From Candidatus Shapirobacteria bacterium (GTDB lineage: Bacteria; Patescibacteriota; Microgenomatia; UBA12405), in assembly GCA_018500045.2 (NCBI GenBank), contig JAHBAQ020000087.1:1-11175 (forward strand): DNA of 11,175 bases, written 5' to 3'. The notes under the pieces are model-generated. The model worked only from the letters and a program-made list of their open reading frames with translations. It made no database searches and was not told the DNA's origin. Of the stretch, positions 6,894 through 11,175 are shown one piece after another. Made by a program: the position numbers and the translations under genes. Position 1 is the first letter of the stretch, and every line of letters starts with the position of its first letter.

Positions 6894-7776
6894 TTAAAAG
6901 AGAATCGACTGGGTGAGACGATTTTTTGTCGATAAAAAATAAAATTAAATTTAAAACAAATAAAGCAATGAATCCGGCAAGTCCGGTGACACCGGCAATT
7001 AAATCACTGGAGTTACTAATCCAAAGAAGACCAAAACCAGCTGAAGCATTTAAAATACCATGGAACCAGGCGGCAGTAAAAACAGATTTGGTTTTAGTAA
7101 CAAAATAAGTAAGAGAAAAACTCAATAAGGTACACCAAATAATCATCATAGGAACACCAACTATTGGATGTTGAGGATAATTGTGACCTTGGAGAATTAA
7201 AGGAGCGTGCCATAAACCCCAGATGAATCCAATAATTAAACTTGAGCGAATCCAACCGTATTTAGCTAATTGTTTGAGCAAAAAACCCCGCCAAAAATAT
7301 TCTTCACCAAAAGCAGCTAGTGCGTTAATAGTTAATCCAGCAAGAATTGATTGACCTAAAATAATTAAAGGCAATAAACCACCAAGACTACTAATTTGAT
7401 CTTTCATAGCAATTAAGGCTTCCGGAGGTAAGTTGGCACCAAGTTTATCGACCATACCTTGCATTTGAGGTTCAAATTTTATACCAGGGAAAAGTAAAGA
7501 AACACCAAGACTTGATACGGCTAATATGTAAGGAAAAATTATAGCCCAGAGGATAATTTTATTTTGTGGTTTTTTGATACCCCAATTTTTGAGAGGAGTT
7601 TTCCAGACAAATTTTGATAAAACAAAGACCGAAAGAGCCGGAATCAACATATAGATCATACCGACAATAACAGCGGTGAGACCAACAAATTTAAGTCCAG
7701 CTAAGTAAGCCAAGAGAGCTAAAAGCCAACAAAGAGAAAAATTTAGAACTAAAGCTTGAGTAGTTTTGTTTTTCAT
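6883..7776 (-). CDS. CPBP-family intramembrane metalloprotease (CAAX/Abi)
   Basis: The 297-residue polytopic membrane protein carries the three CPBP (Abi, PF02517) motifs: EEYFWR (158-163, EExxxR), FIWGLWH (184-190, FxxxH) and WFHGILN (237-243, HxxxN). Glu158/Glu159, His190, His239 and Asn243 would form the active site in the membrane. About seven to eight hydrophobic helices are visible, including 10-27, 33-53, 74-94, 134-155, 176-196, 207-226 and 260-282. Family members include eukaryotic Rce1 CAAX proteases and bacterial proteins linked to bacteriocin self-immunity or to signalling through membrane-protein cleavage. No prenylated substrate or bacteriocin gene is visible here. It lies 2 nt after the DUF2178-like gene and overlaps the XRE gene by 11 nt, so the three look cotranscribed. 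All motif residues are intact. Confidence 0.92.
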   Translation of the reverse strand: MKNKTTQALVLNFSLCWLLALLAYLAGLKFVGLTAVIVGMIYMLIPALSVFVLSKFVWKTPLKNWGIKKPQNKIILWAIIFPYILAVSSLGVSLLFPGIKFEPQMQGMVDKLGANLPPEALIAMKDQISSLGGLLPLIILGQSILAGLTINALAAFGEEYFWRGFLLKQLAKYGWIRSSLIIGFIWGLWHAPLILQGHNYPQHPIVGVPMMIIWCTLLSFSLTYFVTKTKSVFTAAWFHGILNASAGFGLLWISNSSDLIAGVTGLAGFIALFVLNLILFFIDKKSSHPVDSLLNEY

Positions 7777-7778
7777 AA

Positions 7779-8324
7779 TTATTTACAAATTGTTTTTGGA
7801 GCTGGAAAACTAGGATGGCCATGCTCTACCCATTGACCATTTTGACAAACCCAATTATCTTCTCCGGAAAATAAGCGGATAGTGAAGACTCCTAAAACAA
7901 CAGATAAAATTATCATAAGAATTAGAAACTTATTCTTTGATGGAGTAAATTTGATTTTATTTTGAAATTTAAAAATAAAACTATAGAGAATCATAAGAGT
8001 ACAAGTGGAATAAGCCAAAGTAAGAGCAATTGGCTCATATGTTGGATTTAAGTTTTTGAAACTATACAAAATAAACATCGCAACTACGGCGATCCAAGAA
8101 TAAATTTGAATGGCCAAATTAGCCGATTTTCCAGCTGAAACATAATCCCGCTCATCGGCAATAACCTCTTTAACTTGACGACGGAGCCAAATTAAAACTA
8201 ATGAGGCAACCACTAAAGTGGTTAAAGGTATAAGGTAGTTTTGATAAAGAATGGCCTGACTAAAAATAACAGCGATAACAACGGTTATGATTAGTTTGAT
8301 TTGTTGATATTTTTTAAGAGTCAT
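7779..8324 (-). CDS. DUF2178-like five-TM protein with exported Cys-bracketed C-terminal tail
   Basis: The 181-residue protein has predicted helices at about 10-27, 31-47, 70-88, 98-117 and 133-150. The cytoplasmic loop after helix 2 has IADERDYVSAGKSA (55-68), resembling the DER motif of DUF2178 proteins. With five helices and a cytoplasmic N-terminus, the 30-residue tail from 152 would lie outside. The tail reads DNWVCQNGQWVEHGHP followed by FPAPKTIC, with only two cysteines (160 and 180), so a disulphide-closed loop is plausible. I recall similar W-x-C-x-N-G-x-W-V-x-H-G tails on small exported proteins of candidate phyla bacteria, but cannot verify it here. It is the first gene of the - strand cassette, downstream of a good promoter, and 2 nt ahead of the CPBP gene. 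Function unknown. Confidence 0.75.
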   Translation of the reverse strand: MTLKKYQQIKLIITVVIAVIFSQAILYQNYLIPLTTLVVASLVLIWLRRQVKEVIADERDYVSAGKSANLAIQIYSWIAVVAMFILYSFKNLNPTYEPIALTLAYSTCTLMILYSFIFKFQNKIKFTPSKNKFLILMIILSVVLGVFTIRLFSGEDNWVCQNGQWVEHGHPSFPAPKTICK

Positions 8325-8330
8325 AAAAAT

Positions 8331-8374
8331 ATGTTAATTATTTCTAACTGATGTATGTTAGATCTATTTAACAT
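8331..8374. promoter_or_regulatory. 44-bp imperfect palindrome (operator candidate) between divergent genes
   Basis: Nested arms share one centre at 8352/8353. ATGTTAA (8331-8337) pairs with TTAACAT (8368-8374), TA (8339-8340) with TA (8365-8366), and TCTAAC (8343-8348) with GTTAGA (8357-8362). That gives 16 of 22 symmetric positions, counting one central pair. The palindrome covers the - strand -10 box and spacer and abuts the shared -35 region. It is a likely dimer binding site, and the XRE protein of the downstream cassette is the obvious candidate ligand (inference). Confidence 0.55.
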
Positions 8375-8383
8375 TTTTGTCAA
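8355..8383 (-). promoter_or_regulatory. sigma70-type promoter of the - strand membrane/protease/regulator cassette
   Basis: Read on the - strand, there is a perfect TTGACA (8383-8378), a 17-nt spacer, then TAACAT (8360-8355, four of six including T1, A2, A5 and T6). The start point would fall near 8347, giving a leader of about 23 nt without a Shine-Dalgarno motif. A second TAACAT (8336-8331) lies 6 nt before the ATG and could be an alternative -10 or an operator half-site. Confidence 0.6.
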
Positions 8384-8395
8384 GTAGACTTAAGA

Positions 8396-8401
8396 TATAA
8401 T
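8396..8401 (+). promoter_or_regulatory. -10 box 5 nt before the 84-residue membrane protein
   Basis: A perfect TATAAT ends 5 nt before the ATG at 8407, again predicting a leaderless start. TTGTCA (8377-8382) lies 13 nt upstream, which is short, and overlaps the - strand TTGACA box. Divergent transcription from this region may therefore be mutually exclusive or co-regulated. Confidence 0.5.
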
Positions 8402-8406
8402 GATTT

Positions 8407-8661
8407 ATGATTAAAAAAATATTCAAAAGTTTTTTAAATTTTTTCCTGTTTTCAGCTTTGGTTCACAACTGTGTGTTAATTTTTTCAACTATAAAAGAAA
8501 GTAATATTAAACACTTAAATTATTTTAAGATAATCGGATTAGAAGTGTTTTGGCCGAGGATTACTGACGGAAAAATAAGTGACTTAGTATCGGCAGGAGT
8601 AATGATTTTAATAGTGGTGTCGTTTTTACTAATTTCGCTGAGAAAAAAAATTATTGCCTAA
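8407..8661 (+). CDS. 84-residue two-TM membrane protein, unknown function
   Basis: I do not recognise this protein. It has a basic N-terminus (MIKKIFKSF), a first hydrophobic helix at about 9-28, a loop at 29-58 containing LNYFKIIGLEVFWPRITDG, and a second helix at about 59-77 ending in the basic LRKK. By the positive-inside rule both ends are cytoplasmic and the loop is external. It is transcribed divergently from the protease/regulator cassette, with its own TATAAT 5 nt before the ATG, which supports it being a real gene. Its last 11 nt overlap the end of the convergent CoA-binding gene. Its size, topology and position fit a small partner or target of the membrane cassette, but nothing in the sequence proves this. 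Confidence 0.65.
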   Translation: MIKKIFKSFLNFFLFSALVHNCVLIFSTIKESNIKHLNYFKIIGLEVFWPRITDGKISDLVSAGVMILIVVSFLLISLRKKIIA

Positions 8662-9043
8662 AAGTTTGTTGGTGAAATTTCATCAGACAAATACCCGAGG
8701 TGATTTCAAAACCGTGTGATTTGGCCAGATTGACAGCTTCGGTGTTATCAATTCCCTCTTGAAGCCAAATAATAGGGCGACGACCAGTATTAATAATTTC
8801 TTGAATAACCGATAAAACTTCTTCTGATTTGCGAAAGATATCAACAATATCAAGATTAATTTCTGGCGGAACAGAAGAAATATCGGGATAAGATTTTTGA
8901 TCAAAGAATTGCTGAATATTAGGGTTAACCGGAATAATTTTATAACCTTGATTAATTAAATATTGAGCAACTTGGTAACTGGAACGATCGGGTTTGTCGG
9001 AAAGACCAATAATGGCAATGGTTTTGATTTGAGTTAAATCCAT
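8651..9043 (-). CDS. CoA-binding domain protein (YccU-like)
   Basis: The 130 residues form a single Rossmann-like CoA_binding_2 domain. The first strand and nucleotide loop are IKTIAIIGLSDKPDRSSYQV (6-25), followed by YKIIPVNP (34-41), the strand-helix block DIVDIFRKSEEV (65-76), IIWLQEGI (91-98) and the final CLMKFH (119-124) that ends YccU-type proteins. The length is typical of the family. The biological role is not established; binding of CoA or a CoA ester is inferred from the fold. The ATG is 2 nt after the stop of the histidine phosphatase gene, so the pair is likely cotranscribed. No Shine-Dalgarno is present. Its stop end overlaps the convergent 84-residue gene by 11 bp. Confidence 0.85.
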   Translation of the reverse strand: MDLTQIKTIAIIGLSDKPDRSSYQVAQYLINQGYKIIPVNPNIQQFFDQKSYPDISSVPPEINLDIVDIFRKSEEVLSVIQEIINTGRRPIIWLQEGIDNTEAVNLAKSHGFEITSGICLMKFHQQTFRQ

Positions 9044-9045
9044 AA

Positions 9046-9663
9046 TTAATCTAAAAAATCATGAATATCAAATTGATCAAGAGAAAAATTTTGACCGTCA
9101 AAGTTAAGTATAGTATAACCAGCTTCATGAATTTTGGCAGGACCGATTAAATCATCGGTGGGTCGAAATTTCGGCTCAAGTGAATAAACGGTGTTACGAA
9201 CCATACCACCGTGAGTAGAAATCAAAATATATTTTGTTTTATCTTTTTGAGCAATCTGTTTGATTTTTTCTAAAAAAGTAAAAATCGTTTTATTGAGAGA
9301 ATTATTGGTTTCCGGCGAAATCCAGTCAGGGTGTTGCATAGCATATGATTGAAGTTGATCTCGAAATTCTTTGGGGTTTTGATAGTTAGAATAAGCATTA
9401 AATTCGCCGAATTCATCAACTGGTTCTAATTTATTAATATTTAAAATCGATTTAACAATTTCACCACTTTGAATAGACCTGGCATAAAAACTAGAATAAA
9501 TTGTTTGAGAATTAATTAGCGGCGGAAAGCGATCTTTTAAGACGTAACCAAGTTTTTCGACTTGATTAATGCCAGAATCTGTCAGACGAACTGATTGTTT
9601 ATCACTGACTAAGATTGAGTCGATTTTCTGTTTTTCGCCGTGACGAAATAAAATAATTTTCAT
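9046..9663 (-). CDS. histidine phosphatase (phosphoglycerate-mutase-like) superfamily protein
   Basis: The 205-residue protein has the RHG motif at residues 7-9 (LFRHGEKQ), with His8 the expected phosphohistidine. The second Arg is in YSSFYARSIQSGE (Arg62), a likely acid is Glu87 in EFGEFNAY, and the second catalytic His151 is in ISTHGGMVRN. This is the core of branch-1 histidine phosphatases, and RHGE rather than RHGxT fits a phosphatase more than a dPGM. As gpmI provides mutase activity in this window, a glycolytic role is unlikely; small phosphoesters or phosphoprotein are possible substrates. There is no signal peptide. A TAAAAT -10 box ends 7 nt before the ATG. The CoA-binding gene follows after 2 nt. 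Confidence 0.87.
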   Translation of the reverse strand: MKIILFRHGEKQKIDSILVSDKQSVRLTDSGINQVEKLGYVLKDRFPPLINSQTIYSSFYARSIQSGEIVKSILNINKLEPVDEFGEFNAYSNYQNPKEFRDQLQSYAMQHPDWISPETNNSLNKTIFTFLEKIKQIAQKDKTKYILISTHGGMVRNTVYSLEPKFRPTDDLIGPAKIHEAGYTILNFDGQNFSLDQFDIHDFLD

Positions 9664-9667
9664 CTGA

Positions 9668-9694
9668 CTAATTTTACTCTATTTTGAAAATTAG
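9668..9694. promoter_or_regulatory. 8-bp perfect inverted repeat containing the -10 box of the histidine phosphatase gene
   Basis: CTAATTTT (9668-9675) and AAAATTAG (9687-9694) are exact reverse complements with an 11-nt spacer. The left arm contains most of a - strand TAAAAT (9676-9671) that ends 7 nt before the ATG at 9663, fitting a leaderless start. No good -35 is visible. The dyad may be an operator, or a weak AT-only hairpin after the ABC-F stop at 9698. Confidence 0.45.
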
Positions 9695-9697
9695 GTG

Positions 9698-11152
9698 TTA
9701 ATACTGGCAAAGTTCCATTTTATTTTCGGGCAAAAGAAAACGACGAGACGGTTTAAGTTCGGTGATAAATTCCGGAGTGTGACTGACGATAATCATAGAA
9801 CCCTGATAAGATTTGAGAGATTCAAGAATAAGACGCTGAGATAAAACATCGAGATAGGTTGTTGGTTCGTCGAGGATTAAAAGATTGTAATTTTTTGCCA
9901 AAAGAGTGGCAATAGAAAGTCGGGTTTTCTCACCGCCAGAAAGTGAAGCAACTTTTTGAAAAACTTTGTCACCAGAAAAAAGAAAACGACCCAACAAAGA
10001 ACGAAGAGATTTTTCATCCATTTGACACTTATCTTTGACAGTATCGAGTAAGGTTTTATTAAAATCAAAAGTTTCAAATTCTTGAGAATAGTAACCAATA
10101 CTTAAACGATCATCTTTGAGAATTTCGCCACTGTCGGGAGTAAGCATTTCCATAATAATTTTGATAAGAGTACTTTTACCAGCACCGTTTTGACCAACGA
10201 GGGCGATTCTCTCACCTCGTTTGATATCAAAATCAACATTAGTTAAAACTTTTTTGTCACCAAAAGATTTGGAGATACCAAGAATTAATAAAGGTAACTC
10301 GCCTACCCAAGTCGGATCAGGAAGTTTCATATGAATTTTTTTGGCTTCGGGAGGCATTTGAGGTAAAGCCTCAACTAACTTTTCAATTCTTTTGGCTAAA
10401 TTGAGTTTTTGACGAACACCTTTTTCGGAACGGTTGCCGGAAATTTTGAGTAAACCTTTTTTCATTTCGACAATATGACGTTCTTGAGTATGAATTTGGT
10501 GAACCAAAACTTCTTCCCGCTCCCCTTTGAGTTTGACGTAAAAAGAATAATTGCCATTGTATTCTTCGATTTTTTTGGTTTGAGAATTAACTTCAAGTAT
10601 TTTGTCGATATTTTTATCGAGAAGAGCTAAATCGTGGGAAATAATAATTAAGGTTTTGGGATAACGACCTAAAAAATTCATCATCCAAGCTTTGCCGGCA
10701 GCATCTAAAAAATTAGTCGGTTCATCAAGAAGAAGAATATCCGGTTCGGCTAATAAAGCCCGAGCAATGGCTAGTTTAGTTTTTTGACCACCACTAAAAT
10801 GTTGGGGATTATCTTCTAGTAAAATTTGAGGAAGTTCAAGTTTGGCTAAAATTTTTAACATTTCAAAGTCTTGATGAGAATTAGCCGGGTCAAGATAATC
10901 GCGAACTGAATTGCTGTGTTCCATTTTGTCGTCACGTTTGACCTCCTGAGGAACGGACATAATCTGGCCACTAATATCGAATTTTCCATCTTCGGGAAAA
11001 TCTTCTTTGGTGAGCAATTTAAATAAAGTTGATTTACCAGAACCGTTAGTTCCAACCAAACCAACCTTGCTATTTTTGGCGACAAAAAAACTGGCATCTT
11101 TGAAGATGGCATTGTTACCGTAAGAATAAAAAATATTTTTGGCCAAAATCAT
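9698..11152 (-). CDS. ABC-F family duplicated ATPase (ribosome-associated type)
   Basis: Two soluble ABC domains are present and no membrane segments. Counting from the chosen ATG (484 residues), domain 1 has Walker A GTNGSGKST (34-42), signature FSGGQKTKL (119-127) and Walker B ILLLDEPTN (139-147). Domain 2 has GQNGAGKST (320-328), LSGGEKTRL (404-412) and LLILDEPTT (424-432). The charged linker at about 200-285 corresponds to the ABC-F interdomain segment that reaches the ribosomal P site in EttA-like proteins. Family members aid translation or protect ribosomes from antibiotics; which applies here cannot be read off. I start it at 11152 because the upstream in-frame MCIRDRP comes from adapter sequence plus 4 nt, and ABC-F proteins commonly begin MILxxxNIxxSYG. 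The protein is on the short side for the family and lacks a C-terminal extension. Confidence 0.9.
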   Translation of the reverse strand: MILAKNIFYSYGNNAIFKDASFFVAKNSKVGLVGTNGSGKSTLFKLLTKEDFPEDGKFDISGQIMSVPQEVKRDDKMEHSNSVRDYLDPANSHQDFEMLKILAKLELPQILLEDNPQHFSGGQKTKLAIARALLAEPDILLLDEPTNFLDAAGKAWMMNFLGRYPKTLIIISHDLALLDKNIDKILEVNSQTKKIEEYNGNYSFYVKLKGEREEVLVHQIHTQERHIVEMKKGLLKISGNRSEKGVRQKLNLAKRIEKLVEALPQMPPEAKKIHMKLPDPTWVGELPLLILGISKSFGDKKVLTNVDFDIKRGERIALVGQNGAGKSTLIKIIMEMLTPDSGEILKDDRLSIGYYSQEFETFDFNKTLLDTVKDKCQMDEKSLRSLLGRFLFSGDKVFQKVASLSGGEKTRLSIATLLAKNYNLLILDEPTTYLDVLSQRLILESLKSYQGSMIIVSHTPEFITELKPSRRFLLPENKMELCQY

Positions 11153-11156
11153 GGGT

Positions 11157-11175
11157 CTGTCTCTTATACACATCT
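11157..11175. other. Nextera (Tn5) transposon adapter remnant at contig end
   Basis: The last 19 bases are CTGTCTCTTATACACATCT, exactly the Nextera mosaic-end read-through sequence; its reverse complement AGATGTGTATAAGAGACAG translates as MCIRDR. It is library-preparation sequence that survived trimming and is not genomic. Confidence 0.97.

Noticed and set aside
6926..7108. 60-residue open frame on the + strand antisense to the CPBP protease
   Set aside because: It is a shadow of the conserved C-terminal protease motifs on the other strand; no promoter or domain.
8683..8904. 73-residue open frame in another - strand frame of the CoA-binding gene
   Set aside because: It runs through a protein with clear Rossmann motifs in the correct frame; composition is typical of an off-frame translation.
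9046..9663. Calling the histidine phosphatase a second glycolytic mutase (dPGM, gpmA)
   Set aside because: It has RHGE rather than the RHGxS/T of dPGM, lacks the dPGM-specific blocks, and is short; gpmI already covers the reaction.
9877..10098. 73-residue off-frame reading within the ABC-F gene; also 10855-11112
   Set aside because: Both overlap ABC signature and Walker regions that are conserved in the true frame.

Overview
The window reads as a piece of an AT-rich bacterial genome recovered by metagenomic assembly, most likely from the candidate phyla radiation (Patescibacteria, perhaps Microgenomates-like). That placement is inference. It rests on compact gene packing, the absence of Shine-Dalgarno motifs before any internal start, divergent but catalytically intact glycolytic enzymes, and a Cys-bracketed C-terminal tail on one membrane protein that I associate with such genomes. 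The genetic code appears standard, since no gene needs an in-frame TGA. There are no tRNA or rRNA genes, CRISPR arrays or insertion sequences. The right edge carries 19 bases of Nextera transposon adapter, so the contig end is a library artefact.

Left part, + strand (1-6294). A truncated UlaG-like metallo-beta-lactamase-fold hydrolase, a complete MBLAC1-like metallo-beta-lactamase-fold hydrolase and an NTF2-like protein are tightly packed. Then come enolase and cofactor-independent phosphoglycerate mutase (eno-gpmI), two consecutive steps of lower glycolysis, 7 nt apart. After a small C-rich repeat/hairpin there follow a spore-photolyase-like radical SAM protein and a U32-family Fe-S protein of the TrhP/RlhA/UbiU type. 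Each of these two has a perfect TATAAT just before its ATG.

Middle part, - strand (8324 down to 6296). A four-gene cassette encodes a five-TM protein resembling DUF2178 with an exported Cys tail, a CPBP/CAAX-type intramembrane protease, a 62-residue XRE-type repressor and a four-TM protein that repeats the 'TM2 then DER[D/E]' layout. It is driven from a divergent control region (8325-8406). That region has a good sigma70-type - strand promoter (TTGACA, 17 nt, TAACAT), a + strand TATAAT serving an 84-residue two-TM protein, and a 44-bp imperfect palindrome over the - strand promoter. This self-contained regulator, membrane-protease and membrane-protein module is the best candidate here for an undescribed system.

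Right part, - strand (11152 down to 8651). An ABC-F type duplicated ATPase, a histidine-phosphatase (phosphoglycerate-mutase-like) protein and a CoA-binding Rossmann protein follow one another. The last ends tail-to-tail with the 84-residue membrane protein in an 11-bp overlap.

Four genes (4195+, 5086+, 8407+, 9663-) have a -10 box ending 5-8 nt before the ATG. This is the geometry expected if transcription starts at or next to the start codon, i.e. leaderless mRNAs. Together with the missing Shine-Dalgarno sites, it suggests that SD-independent initiation is common in this organism.
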